DNA of 64,000 nt from Helochares maculicollis (GCA_033557835.1 JAWQRO010000045.1:1-64000), one strand, 5' to 3'. Counted from the first letter of the stretch, positions 11,383 through 21,609 are shown. Numbers and translations: made by a program. The notes: generated by a model from the sequence alone, not told the origin.

Positions 11383-12650
11383 GGGGGACCGGAAAGTAAT
11401 GTCGTGTTCTTAAGTTAAATTCACACGACTACATTTTTAACAAGTTTTTATTTCTAATCAACAATATATACACCGTCGTTATCAACAACCTTTTGCCATC
11501 TAGTATACAAATTTTCAATGCCGGACGGGTAAAAATCAATCGGTTTTTCTGTAAAATATGTCGAGGTAGCATTTTGGGCATCATCAAAGTTTGCTAATTT
11601 TTTGCCACTAAGACAATGTTGCAGTGATCGGAATAAATGGTAATCAGAAGGTGCAATATCGGGCGAGTATGGTAGGTGAGGCGGTACCTCCCACCCCAAT
11701 TCGTTAATTTTGTCTAGGGTCCGTTTTGCACGTGCGGTCTTGCATTGTCATGTTGCAGAATAACCCCTTTTCTGTTGACAATTGCCGGTTACTTTTCAAT
11801 CAAAGACCGGTTTATTCGTTCCAATTGTTCACAATAGACATCTGCATTAACAGTTTGTCCAGGTTTTAGCACTTCGAAGTGAACAACTCCGCGTGTATTC
11901 CTCCAAACACACAGAAGTGCCTTTTTGGGGTGTAAACCCGGCTTTGCAGTAGTTCGTGGCAATTCATTTCGGCTGAGCCGCTGCCTTTTGCGTTTCGGAT
12001 TGTCGTACAGGACCCACTTTTCGTCTCCAGTGATCAAGCGATCAAAAACGGATCTGTACGATGCCGTTGAAACAATACGTTGCACGTGATGGACCGGTTG
12101 GCTTTATTTTGTTCGGATAGATTACGGGGGACCCAAACACCAGCTCTGCTTATTATTCCAATCTGCGGCAAATGTTCTTGGATGGTTGACCAAGGTTGGT
12201 TAAGGCTGTTTGAAAGTTCCTCAATTGTTTAACATGGATATGCTTCCACTTTTGCCCTTAGCACGCCGTTATCTAATGATGTTGGTCTTCCTGATCGATG
12301 AGCAGGCGTCCGAGAGATCAAAATTGCCTAATCTGAACTTGGAGAACGATCTTTGGCATTTTCGGACGTCCAATGCGCTTGGATAAACATCGCAAATGTT
12401 TTTAGTCGCAGCAATTGCGGTATTATCCTTACGAAACTCAAAAAGCATACAATGCCGGATATGCTCTTCTGGTATTTGGCTGGCCATTTCACCCCAAGTT
12501 GCAAAAAAAGTCTAACACTTAATTATTCAGAAACAAATATGATACAATAACCTCAGGATCTCTTTGATACGCCTTCGAAGTACATAATGCGCTACCAAAT
12601 GACAATCAAATATCGACATGCGCAGAAACGACATTACTCCCCCCCCCGAA
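11383..12650 (-). mobile_element. full-length mariner transposon, multiply frameshifted
   Basis: A 1,268-bp element with TA at 11,381-11,382 and 12,651-12,652 and 22-base imperfect inverted repeats ending in agtaatgtcg. One end carries a run of nine G. Minus-strand frames give the transposase in pieces: 12,487-12,269 (N-terminus, ending DFDLSD-like NFDLSDACSS), 12,085-11,789 (first catalytic motif TGDEKWVLYDNP, then KALLCVWRNTRGVVHFEVLK), LQHDNARPHV near 11,745, and 11,699-11,454 (PYSPDIAPSDYHLFRSLQ to DGVYIVD). All three catalytic Asp residues are present. Frameshifts and stops near 11,700, 11,790 and 12,270 prevent a single product. Confidence 0.88.
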
Positions 12651-13679
12651 TAGATTGAAGCCCGAAGGGACTAGATCGGGAGAGTATAGCGGATGTTCTG
12701 TCAATTCATAACGTAAATCGTTCAATTTGGCCATCATTTGTGTGCTGGCTCGTTATCTTGATGGAATAGGATTTTTTTCTTCTTTAAACCAGGTCTCTTT
12801 TCTTTAATTTTTGTTTTTAACTTATCCAACAGATTTGATTAATACTCTCCTAATATGGTTTTACCGGTTTGAAGATAATCCACCAATAAAATGCCCTTTG
12901 CATCCCAGAAAACAGATGCCACAACCTTTTTGGATGATTTGGACCATTTTGGTTGTTTTGGGGCTGAACAGCCAGGCTCAGTCCATTCTGAGGTTTGTTG
13001 TCGCAGCTTGGGATCATAGTGGTTCACCCAGGTTTCATCCATACTGACGAAACGACATAAAAATTTTATTTTATTAGTTTCAAAAAGCTCCAAATGCTCC
13101 TTAGAATGATTCACTCGAAGTAGTTTTTGATGACAATTTAAGAAATGCGGCACCCATCGTGCACAAAGCTTTCTGAGGCCTATCACATCTTTCAAAATAT
13201 GAAGTACTCGCTCAGCTGAGGTATTCATGGTCTCAGAAATCTCACTCAAGGTTAACTTTCTGTAGTTCATAACCGTATCATGAATGGTATCGATCATTTC
13301 TTCAGTGGTCACGCTTTTTGGACGTCCTGAACGAAGATCATCTTCTAGGCTTGTGAGACCACGTTTAAATTCTAATGCCCACTTATAGACCATTGTTTTA
13401 GTTGTAGCAACATCCCCTAACATATTCACCATTTCACTATAAATTCCAATCGCGTTTAAACCCTTTTACACTAAAAATGTTATTACCGCACGAAGTTTAA
13501 TTTTTTCCATGATTAAATTATGTTGGCACGTCTAACATCAAAGCGTCATAAAAACACACTAACAAGTCATAACGGGTTGAAATTTGCAGATGCGTTCATT
13601 AGAAGCATGTTACCTTGAATGCAGTGGAAATTGTAGCTCTATCAACGAATTCGCTCCGCGAAATTTTCAACTAACATAG

Positions 13680-13925
13680 TACAGTAAAGGGAAGCTATTA
13701 GGATCATAAAAAAGTTCGACTTCGAGATTTTGATGTATCTCCACATTTTGTATGGGGCTCCTGAATCGATTTTGACCATTTTCGACATGTTTTCTTTGTG
13801 TGTTTGTAAACGCGATCGCCGTCAGACTCTTGAAGTGGAGTTTGAATCATCGGAAGTGCCTGTTTACCTACACTGTTTTGAAATTTTTTCAAGTAAACTA
13901 GACGTTTAAATATAGCTATTGACTT
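13680..13925 (+). repeat. interspersed repeat R1, copy 1 (right part)
   Basis: Similar over its length to 35,926-36,215. Shared blocks include acagtaaaggg, ttcgacttcgagatttt, ctccacRttttg, cctgaatc-attttgacca, tgtaaacRcgat and gaagtRcctgtttacctaca. This copy lacks about 80 bp present in the other. The sequence just left of the mariner at 10,436-10,462 continues the homology, so the mariner sits inside this repeat. No coding content and no class assigned. Confidence 0.75.
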
Positions 13926-13929
13926 CAAA

Positions 13930-15145
13930 TTTACTACACACCTGACAAAAGCTAAAAAATCTTATATATATGAAGTTTCAACGCGAAAGAACCACAGGAA
14001 ATGGGCATTTTATTAAAATCGTTTGTTGCAAAAACTGCATATTCGTGGTAATATTTTCGGTTGAGAAGCGGTAGAATGAAGGATTACCGTGAATGACGCA
14101 CTAATGTGTAGCTTTAATTCTATTATCAAGCCAAAAATTAGCAAAAAAAAAATTAAAAAATTAACTCATCATTTAATATAACAGTAACTTAAGTCAAATG
14201 CAAGTGATCCTAATAACTCAGTGGTCAAGACACGTTCGAGTCTGGCCCAGCGTTGTTTTTTTTGCTACAATTGATTTTAAGATATTCTAGTCTAGGGGCT
14301 TGATTTTGAGGTGATTTTACGGGCTTAGTAAAAAAACAGTGAACATTTTTTCTATCCATTTTTATCAGTTTTTTTTTATTAAAATTTGAAAAATATAAAA
14401 ATGCATTAAAGTTAAAAACATTCGAAATTGTCAGTAGAGGCCGGCAAAGTAGGGGCCCAAAAAAAAGGTATCTCCTGATTGATATGATTTTAATCCTCCT
14501 GGTGATCTGAAACCTAAAATGAAGGGTAATTCGTATTAAACAAGGATGTAGAATTATCTGGTCGTAGCCGATTTGAAAAAAAATTCATAAAATGGCGTCT
14601 TTTTGGAAGAAAAAGTCATAATTTTGCCTCATTTTTCAAATTTGGAAAATTTTTAAATATAGTAAAAAAATAAATTCCAAAATCCTCTACGTGGAGACAA
14701 TTTTGATGGTATTAAAAACGTCTGTACTAAATTAGTTAAAAGAAAAATGCGTTTAAAGTTTGCAGTCTCATTTCGGGCATTCTCAGTAGTTTTATGGTAT
14801 GTTATACTTACATTTTTTTAATCGGCCATCCTTGCTTCATACAATGTTCTTTCCTCTACCTCAAAAACTACATTGTTAGCGGATATTTCAGCCATACGAG
14901 CAGTTCTGCCTTCTTTGGAAGCTTTGGAAGCTGGTATCTCCGAACGGTTGATCTCGTTTGCTTGCGAACGCATGGCTTTCAGGTCCAATTTTAATCGACA
15001 TTGTACCCATTATTTTTAAAACCGGTAAAATATCTTCATTAAAAATACAGAAACCACAAATTATTCTGGAACTGTATGACTAGTCAAAAGACGATACTCC
15101 GCCTAAAGTTTTTAAAAATCGTCTTATAGGAATCCTCAATTAACT
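13930..15145. other. AT-rich stretch, no gene
   Basis: No recognisable coding region. A tRNA-like pair of promoter boxes sits at 14,214-14,245 and is listed separately. The frame at 14,794-14,994 (+) resembles no family I know. Confidence 0.4.
14214..14245 (+). other. tRNA-like A and B boxes, possible SINE remnant
   Basis: taactcagtggt fits the pol III A box, and about ten bases later gttcgagtctgg fits the B box. The spacing is far too short for a tRNA, so if this is tRNA-derived it is an internally deleted SINE or tRNA pseudogene. No acceptor stem or anticodon arm can be drawn. Confidence 0.3.
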
Positions 15146-15149
15146 TTCA

Positions 15150-15925
15150 GGATATGAATTGATATTTACAGATGGGTCTAAGTCAGACCAAAGAGTCGGT
15201 TATGCTGTCATATATGGCAATGGCGTTCACCGCAACAAATTGAACTCTCTAGCTGCTGAAATGCTGGCAATTGAATCTGCAATTAACATTACTAATCTCT
15301 CGTCGAAATCCAAGTTCGTCATCATAGCCGACAGTTTAAGCAGTCTAAGAACTATAAGTTTCTTCAAAGATGCTAACCCTATAGCTAGAAGAATTTTAAA
15401 CAAATTAATGGTGACACGCACTCGACATAAGAAAACGGTATTTGTTTCGGTGCCCAGTCGCGTAGGCATCTCAGGAAATAAACAGGCTGATAAGACACCT
15501 AAATCGGCAATAACGCACGGTCGTGATACCCCTTTTTGGTCAATTAGAGACGTCAAAATGGCAATCAAGAACCAACTTATGGATGCTTGGGCCCAGGAAT
15601 GGTTTGCTCTTGAATAAGTTGAAGACAATTAAGTCAGATACCAAGGAATGGAGCTCATCCTTTCGTGCAAATAGATATGAGGAAGTTATTTTGACTAGGC
15701 TGAGAATTGGACATACGAGATTCTCTCATTCCTATATTCTGATGGGTGTCGATACTGACAGGACCAAGTGACCGTCAAGCACGTCTTAGTGACTTGTCCA
15801 GCTTTCAATGAGTCAAGAGTACAGTGCGGATTGCCGGATTCCTTGACGCTGGCTCTAAGTAATGACCTGGTAATTAATACTCTGGTCTTCCTAAAGGACA
15901 TAGGTATTTTTGGAGATATATAATT
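15150..15925 (+). mobile_element. LINE 3' end with RNase H domain
   Basis: The frame 15,159-15,617 is an RNase H domain of the type found at the end of the non-LTR retrotransposon polyprotein, which removes RNA from the hybrid during reverse transcription. It opens with IFTDGSKSDQRVGYAV (first catalytic Asp), followed by the Glu in LAAEMLAIESA, the Asp in IIADSLSSLRT and the Asp in GNKQADKTPKSA. The usual VPSHVGI has become VPSRVGI, losing the His. A stop at 15,615 and frame changes follow. The downstream tail reads RLRIGHTRFSHSYI and then HVLVTCPAFNESR, ending in a stop near 15,921. The RT domain is absent. Jockey/I-like, dead. Confidence 0.8.
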
Positions 15926-16217
15926 TAATGCTGGAAAATTAACTAGGAAATGATTGACGATTAATTTTTGTAGCACCAATAGCCTCGTTGCTGATGTGCC
16001 CACCCTAAACAAAGAAAGAAACAAACGAACAAAAATACAGACAGCAATGTGGGTTGCTATATCGGTGGTGTGACTTCCAGCGTAGGTGTAAAAGTCCAAA
16101 TAAGCGAGTTGAACGATTCATTATAATTCTGTTTTTCTGAACCTAAACATCTTGTTAGTAAGCTTTCCGAGGACAAGTTCTCGTATATTGGCTTTATCAA
16201 TTCCAATACTTTTTCAC

Positions 16218-16700
16218 TCAATGGTGGATTCTCGTGAACAAAGTCTTGCAGAGTACCCTCAGAAACAGCATTTTGCCATTTACACCAACTTGATTCATCA
16301 GGTGGACAATGCTATGGATTTTCATCAGTTGAACTTTTATGGTAATAAGTAGCCACACCTCGTTCCTCATATCATCAACAGATTCGTGGTTTCGACGAAT
16401 AGCTGAACCGTAGTATAAACTCAATTCATTGATTGGCTTGCCTGTTAGTTTTCCAGAGCCTTTACCACAAATACATTTATTGCCTTTTATAATTTTTCGT
16501 AGCCTGGCACCCATTCTTTTTTGGACATGTCCAACAAACTCTTTTTTAATCACTACAGGATCATCATGGTACGGGTCTATATCGATAATGCCCTTGCGTC
16601 ACCATCTCCGATGTATTTTGCATCCATCCAGGTAGCAGAAAGATACCTATCGCTACTATTCATGCGTTCTAGCCGATCCGGTTTAGTTGGCACGTCACAA
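16218..16700 (-). mobile_element. Mutator-like transposase fragment 2
   Basis: The minus strand reads AKYIGDGDA near 16,600, then DIDPYHDDPVVIKKEFVGHV and KRMGARLRKI, then KLTGKPINELSLYYGSAIRR (about 16,580-16,400). A frame shift follows, with remnants of the SxDDENPQH-CPxxxxSWCKW stretch down to about 16,220. It aligns with fragment 1 (4,393-5,320) and keeps the GHVQKRMGARL segment missing there. The C-terminal TQNxNE region is not present. Decayed. Confidence 0.68.
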
Positions 16701-17074
16701 AATTAACTATAATTTCGAAAATAATTCGAATTTCCAAAAATTCTCTTATAAATTTATTCTTAAAGGTCTAAACTTTGAAAATATGAAAAAAATCGATTTT
16801 TCCGAATTTCTAGACTAGAATAACCCCATAAGTCGCATTTCCGAGTCTGGTGGGAATAAAAAAATAATAATGTAACATTCATTTTCTACATAGGAGGAGT
16901 TAATCTTTATTATAAAATTATATTACTATCGTACATATGGAAACTTCAGCTTAAACCGTTTGCTTTTTATTCTTCTATTGCACTATATTGAATCAATGAA
17001 AACCTCGGAAATTACATTTATATATACTTTCAGCTCGGAATTATGAAAATTGAGACTTTTATTTCCATTTTTTC

Positions 17075-17185
17075 ATCGCATTTTGTTATTATTAATCGCA
17101 GTAATTTTAGGCAACACATACTTTTATACGGGAATGTTGAGTGTAGACACTCTAGATTTTTGATTTTGGGCTGAAAGAGCGTACG
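17075..17185 (+). repeat. interspersed repeat R2, copy 1
   Basis: About 110 bp resembling 36,777-36,885. Shared blocks are ttattattaatcgcag, ttttatacg..aatgt.gagtg and agacRctcYagatttttga. The two copies are in the same orientation about 19.7 kb apart. Similarity fades on both sides and I cannot assign a class. Confidence 0.6.
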
Positions 17186-17189
17186 CACG

Positions 17190-17965
17190 TTTAAGTTTTA
17201 AACCAAATCTAAAACACAGTCCACGGTTCCACTAAGATATCCCGTTTGTGTTGAATATTGCCAAATCAGCCTGTAAATAAACTCTTCCGGCCCTCATAAA
17301 GAATTCTTTCAGATGTTTGTGATCCCCTTAATTATTTCGTGTCCTATTGTTTTGCCCTGTGCTCTCCTCTTTCGTTGTAACAACTAAGCGTTTGCTGCAG
17401 CCACCGCAAGCAACTGTTGTAAATCCCTTTAAAAATATCAAAAGTGGCATATTTAAACGCCGCCAAAAACGTATGGACTGCGACAAATGCGCAAACTTCA
17501 CAATGGATTTATAATCACAGGATGGCTGCATTCCAAACGATACAGTACTCTATTATACCAGCAATAGCTATGAAAGGTCGCGCATTTTAAATTGATAGTA
17601 TACGTTTGAAAATCTCTAATTTTCGACCGACTCTCGCGTATGTTGGGCCTGGGAAAACTTGGCGGCGCTCTTCCTGCCGGCGCAGCGACAGTGCTAAACG
17701 CTCATTTGCAACGTGTACATCTGTGATTTGGTTTCAACGTATTTCGCGTTTGAAAATGGAGAAAGAACCTTGCCATACATTTTGCAATAGGAAAAACACC
17801 GGTTTCCCCTGAGTCATTTTGAGGTGAAAGAGGAGTCACCCTCTGCTTTCTACCAGAGAAAAAAAAACACTAAAAAATTGTATGTAATCTAGATATATTT
17901 TGAAATTTTATTATTAACAACCAGACCAACTGTTGTTGTTAGACATTGTTTTGATATATTACTTA
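17190..17965. other. no recognisable gene
   Basis: No domain recognised. About 17,600-17,830 is less AT-rich and contains a short plus-strand frame (17,606-17,812) without recognisable motifs. It could be conserved non-coding DNA, but this cannot be judged from one genome. Confidence 0.35.
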
Positions 17966-17970
17966 AATAT

Positions 17971-18055
17971 CCCGAATTTTGACAGTTTTGGAGAAGCTTA
18001 TTTAAAAGGGTAGGAATAAATGAATCGTTTTTATAATCAGTGTGTTTTCATAATA
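17971..18055 (-). repeat. solo copy of a mariner 3' end
   Basis: The segment cccgaattttgacagtttt ... cttatttaaaagg ... aggaataaatgaat matches 2,853-2,935, the untranslated 3' end of the mariner at 2,853-3,700. No transposase sequence follows. It abuts a Mutator-like fragment. Confidence 0.6.
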
Positions 18056-18109
18056 CATTAAAACTCAAGAATCAGATTATTATTATTTTTATTTAAAATA
18101 GCCGCCGTA

Positions 18110-18290
18110 GTAACTAATCTCCCGAGACCTTCGCGGCGAAAGGCATCAATCGGCGGGTTTTTAGCTTCTGTCTTTGTGGGATATGCATTGGCGACCAGCA
18201 ACTATCTCTACTAAGTTTTTAGCTTGTAAAATATATGTGTATCCATCATTGAACGGTCCAGTCCTAAGCTCTTCTTGCTATGATGAATAG
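18110..18290 (-). mobile_element. Mutator-like transposase fragment 3 (C-terminal tail)
   Basis: The stretch tttgtgggatatgcattggcgacc ... ctctactaagtttttag ... gtgtatccatcatt aligns with 4,470-4,560 of fragment 1, which encodes NSYWSPMHILQRQNRDQ on the minus strand. Here it gives SCWSPMHIPQRQK, with stops. Only this tail is recognisable. Confidence 0.6.
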
Positions 18291-18294
18291 CAGT

Positions 18295-18838
18295 ACCTCA
18301 GTGAACAAGATTTGAAACACACTTCTAAGCACTCGTGCTAGAAATATTCACCGACCACTCTCAGACAGTGGTGCGGCTCTGAGGCTGCGGCTGTAAATAA
18401 GAATCTTCCCTAAAAGTACTTATTAGTAATCATTTGCCTCAAGTTTCGCATTTTATGATAAATTCTAAACGCTCTTTGCTTGGCATCGTACTTAAGGTTG
18501 TATAAAAAATCTGTCTTCCTAAAATAATTACATAATATTTAAAAACATTTCAACAAATACAACCGATTCTACTTCGTAGTAGAACAAGCTTAGAAACATT
18601 TACAAAGTGTTGAGAATAAACAACTTATTTACAAAATGCGTCCATTGGAAGATACATTACAAATTTAAGTATTTATACATCAATATTGGTCAAAATCCAT
18701 AAAAATTTCGAATAGAAACCTCAAACACTAAAATATTGAAACAAACTTGCGTCTTCAGTAGAATACAACTAATAACATGAAGAGAGTTTTAAGTTAACAT
18801 TTCATTTTATAAAAACAAAATCAAGCTAATCTAATTTC
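18295..18838. other. AT-rich stretch, no gene
   Basis: No open frame or motif of note on either strand. Confidence 0.4.
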
Positions 18839-18908
18839 TTCTTCGCACGTTGCTTGAAAGAAGTAAAACAAATGATGAGCAAAGAAAGAATATTGAAGCA
18901 CTTCCGAC

Positions 18909-19313
18909 TTACCTTACCGTCCAAACTAGATTGAATTCCCAATTCAGTTTAGATGGTAAGGTAATGGTTGAAATTTGGTCCCAGATGGAAATTTCTCGAT
19001 CACACTGAGGCCGAAACATATCCAATCTCTTCCACCGCCGAAACCAGACTGCCAACATGCAGTCCAGTCCTCTCGTGAATGCAAAATTTTGACCAGAACA
19101 AAAGAGAGTCGGTCGGTCGATGAACCTCCAACCATCCAGGATATCCGGGTCTAAATCAATCAGATGGACCCACTCCTTGGGAGGGGTATGTGGCTCCGGA
19201 ATCGCTCTATGGCCGTAGAATCGCCTACGTGACTTAAAAGTACCAACATCCAAAGAAAGAAGGCAATCCACCGAACCGGCCGATTTCTCTTCCGTCCCAA
19301 TCAAAATCAGCAT
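18909..19313 (-). CDS. unidentified reading frame with coding-like constraint
   Basis: A 134-codon minus-strand frame of no family I recognise. Its middle contains RAIPEPHTPPKEWVHLIDLD, then ILDGWRFIDRPTLFCSGQNF and LDCMLAVWF. There is no obvious signal peptide or membrane span. The copy at 19,540-19,720 keeps this middle open. Between 19,041 and 19,215 the copies differ at eight sites, seven of them third codon positions and synonymous; the exception changes Ala to Val. Outside the block copy 2 has stops, for example a TGA just before the shared GCGAYTCTAY and a TAG after LVQSQ. An AG precedes GCGAYTCTAY in both copies, and GGACGGTAAG or GGATGGTAAG follows, so the block could be an exon. It may equally be a transposon-derived domain. 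Confidence 0.4.
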   Translation of the reverse strand: MLILIGTEEKSAGSVDCLLSLDVGTFKSRRRFYGHRAIPEPHTPPKEWVHLIDLDPDILDGWRFIDRPTLFCSGQNFAFTRGLDCMLAVWFRRWKRLDMFRPQCDREISIWDQISTITLPSKLNWEFNLVWTVR

Positions 19314-19539
19314 TCATCCAGAAATCAGAATACATGCGAGTCGTAGCTGTAAAAAAGTAAACAAAATAGGTTATGTTAAGAAAACAAAACAAGTGATGAG
19401 CGAAACAATAATATAGAAACACCTTCGACTTCACTTACCATCCAAACTGAATTGAAAATAAGTTGATTGTTCGACCCAGATGGAATCTTACAGAGCACGT
19501 GGTTCCTACTGCGACTGAACCAATCTCTTCAACTGCCGG

Positions 19540-19725
19540 AACCAGACTGCCAACATACAGTCCAGTCCCCTAGTGAATACAAAATTTTGACCAGAACAAA
19601 AGAGAGTCGGTCGGTCGATGAATCTCCAACCATCCAGGATGTCCGGGTCTAAATCAATCAGATGGACCCACTCCTTGGGAGGGGTATGTGGCTCCGGAAT
19701 CGCTCTATGGCCATAGAGTCGCCTT
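19540..19725 (-). pseudogene. second copy of the unidentified reading frame
   Basis: The paralogue of the frame at 18,909-19,313, offset by about 498 bp. The core is open and nearly identical in protein (QNFVFTRG for QNFAFTRG, LYGHRAI for FYGHRAI). In-frame stops on both sides mean it can be coding only if used as an exon with boundaries inside the block. I call it a pseudogene or exon copy with low certainty. Confidence 0.35.
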
Positions 19726-20003
19726 CATAACTTAAAAGTACCAACATCCAAAGAAAGAAGGCGACCCACCGAACCGACCGATTTCTCTTCCGTCTTAATC
19801 AAAATCAGCAGTCATCCAGAAATCAGGACACATGCGAGTAGTAGATGTAAAAAATTGAAAGGTTATGTTGCGAAAAGAAAACAAGTGATAAGCGAAGAAA
19901 TTATTTAAAAGCACATCCGACCTCTCTCACCATCGAAATTAGACTGAAAATGTGTTGAGTCATAGGTTCCGCTGAATATTTCCAAGCCAAGTAATCTCTT
20001 CAA

Positions 20004-20098
20004 CGGTCGAATCGAACCGAGCGGGTCGAATCAGACCGAAAGAGTCGAATCGGTCCGAGAGGGCCGAATCGGTCCGAGAGGGCCGAATCGGACCGAGC
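20004..20098. repeat. 19-bp minisatellite, five units
   Basis: Five tandem 19-base units (starts 20,004, 20,023, 20,042, 20,061 and 20,080) with consensus gggYcgaatcggtccgaga. It is much richer in G+C than the surroundings and sits at the end of the third unit of the larger array. Confidence 0.9.
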
Positions 20099-20351
20099 AG
20101 GCTGAAGCACATCCGAGCTCTCTTATCATCGGAATTAAACTGACCATGTATTGTCATAGCCGCCGATGAATATTTCCAGGTCGAGGCGGGCCGAATCGGG
20201 CCGAACCGAAAAAAATTCGACCTCTCCAACTTTCGGAATTAGACTGCTGATCATGTATTGAATTACAGCCGCGGAAGAATATTTCCAAACCACGTGATCT
20301 CTTCAACGCCCGAAGCGGGCCGAAGCCATCCGATCTCTTCAACCTCTGAAA

Positions 20352-21608
20352 ATAGGCTGCGAATAAGATGTTATCGTTAATGAAATTTTCAAGATCAACT
20401 GATTTCTACCTCGACCGCAGCAGACTGAGAATAAAACAAAATTTTAAGCTTCTGTTTAAAAAAGTTTGCTTTAATTAGTTGGTTCGGTCAATGGAAAACG
20501 ATGGTAAAATTTCTGTAGACATTCATTAACACACAGAATCGAATAATGCCAAGCAAGTTTCTTTTCATGACTGATATTAAAGATCACTTAATTATGTTAA
20601 ATAAAATAAAGTATGTAATTGACAAGTTATTCAAAAATTTGACTTAATACCATCAGAGGAAAAGCTAGAAACTGCCGTTTACAGATTGCTTTTCATGCAT
20701 TTGGTAAAATCAAACTCAATCTAAACGTTGAAATTGGACGAATTCTTAATTTTTATGCTCAATGGTTAATAAATCACAGCGAGCTAAAAAAACAGAGAAT
20801 TGTTAGTCCGGATTTAGAAAAAACATCCCTCCGGAGCTGGTGAAAACCGAGAGGATTCCGGAGCAGTGCAAGGCAGCGCAGCCCGACGCTAGCGATGCGG
20901 CGCGTCGCGACTTCAAAACTACCAGCTAGGTTAGAGCGCAGGAAATGCAACGGAAATCTCAGCGTTGCCGCTACCGCGCGTGGTTAATAATAAAACTGAT
21001 TCATTGCCCGACTGTCAAAAGGGCCTTACACATTGATTTACAGTCACTTTGCCCTGCTCCAACACATTAACGATGGCCTTATGCACACATATTGCATCCC
21101 GATCTTTATAGTACCATCCTCCTCATCCCTTGTGCTAGACGGAGATCTGGGGGCCACTCGCCGATGGCGTGCCAGACTGGGGGGAGGGAGCTTCCAGGCG
21201 AATTTACACCGAGTTGGTTTAAATGGCCGTAACGCCACTACTTGCTAGTTTAACACCCTAGTGCAGTACTTTGGAGAACAAGTGCTTCGTGGCGGAGAAA
21301 ATGAATCCCTTGATATAAGGAAGAAAAATGGCGCAGCTCATCAGATGCTGAGCCCCGAGGCAGCGCCTTGGTTGCCGAGTTGTTACCTGTTGTGTAAAGA
21401 CTTGGAATCAATCATCCAAATCAGATTTTTAACGTTTTATTTAAATATTTAAAAATATCGTATAATCGTATTCAAAAATTGGCACAATTTTAAAGTTATT
21501 AGAATGAATTTATTATGCCCATTAACTAATCTTAGGAAAACTATATTCCAAAAACTTATTACAATATAGAAAATAAAAACCTGTAGCTTGCTAAAAAATC
21601 AATATTAG
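20352..21608. other. no gene; GC-richer island at 20,820-21,420
   Basis: 20,820-21,420 is distinctly less AT-rich than the flanks and holds short frames on both strands with no recognisable protein. Its position about 1-1.6 kb upstream of the first visible mnb coding exon makes an intronic or promoter element possible, but no TATA box, initiator or exon could be established. Confidence 0.35.
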
Positions 21609-21609
21609 T

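Larger units (their letters stand above)
10708..12650 (-). mobile_element. composite insertion bounded by mariner TIRs
   Basis: This block lies between TA at 10,706-10,707 and TA at 12,651-12,652 inside the older mariner. Its outer ends are gggggacaggagagtaatgt and, inverted, ttcggggggggg-agtaatgt, the two ends of one mariner family. Inside are four pieces: a truncated 3' end of that family (10,708-10,858), a 5' end of a different mariner (about 10,870-11,100), about 280 bp of mostly unassigned sequence, and a complete member of the first family (11,383-12,650). Both copies of the first family are preceded by ttatta-type sequence. Confidence 0.75.
10463..13679 (-). mobile_element. mariner transposon split by a 1.94-kb insertion
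   Basis: The outer inverted repeats ctaggttagttaaaaagt at 10,463 and ctatgttagttgaaaatt (inverted) ending at 13,679 are flanked by TA at 10,461-10,462 and 13,680-13,681. The transposase is on the minus strand. 13,432-12,839 gives the N-terminus through the first catalytic motif VSMDETWVNHYDP and the FWDAKGILLVDYL block. 12,720-12,652 gives HPLYSPDLVPSGFNL, where the third Asp has become Gly. The reading then resumes at 10,705 as NLKQFLLGKRFSSNEEV. The gap 10,708-12,650 is a younger insertion. Without it the element would be about 1.27 kb, a normal length. The second catalytic block is poorly preserved. Confidence 0.88.
18841..20350. repeat. tandem repeat array of ~500-bp and shorter units
   Basis: Unit 1 begins near 18,865 (aaaacaaatgatgagc), unit 2 near 19,386 (aaaacaagtgatgagc) and unit 3 near 19,878 (aaaacaagtgataagc), so the period is about 490-520 bp. 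Units 1 and 2 are full. Units from 19,878 onward (further starts near 20,099 and 20,215) lack the central block and are about 100-200 bp. On the minus strand each unit ends in a similar gatggtRagWgaggtcgg-type sequence, which looks like a 5' splice site. Units 1 and 2 share a central block in which a minus-strand reading frame is preserved. Confidence 0.85.

Noticed and set aside
15227..15628. Minus-strand frame of 133 codons
   Set aside because: Shadow of the LINE RNase H domain on the plus strand.
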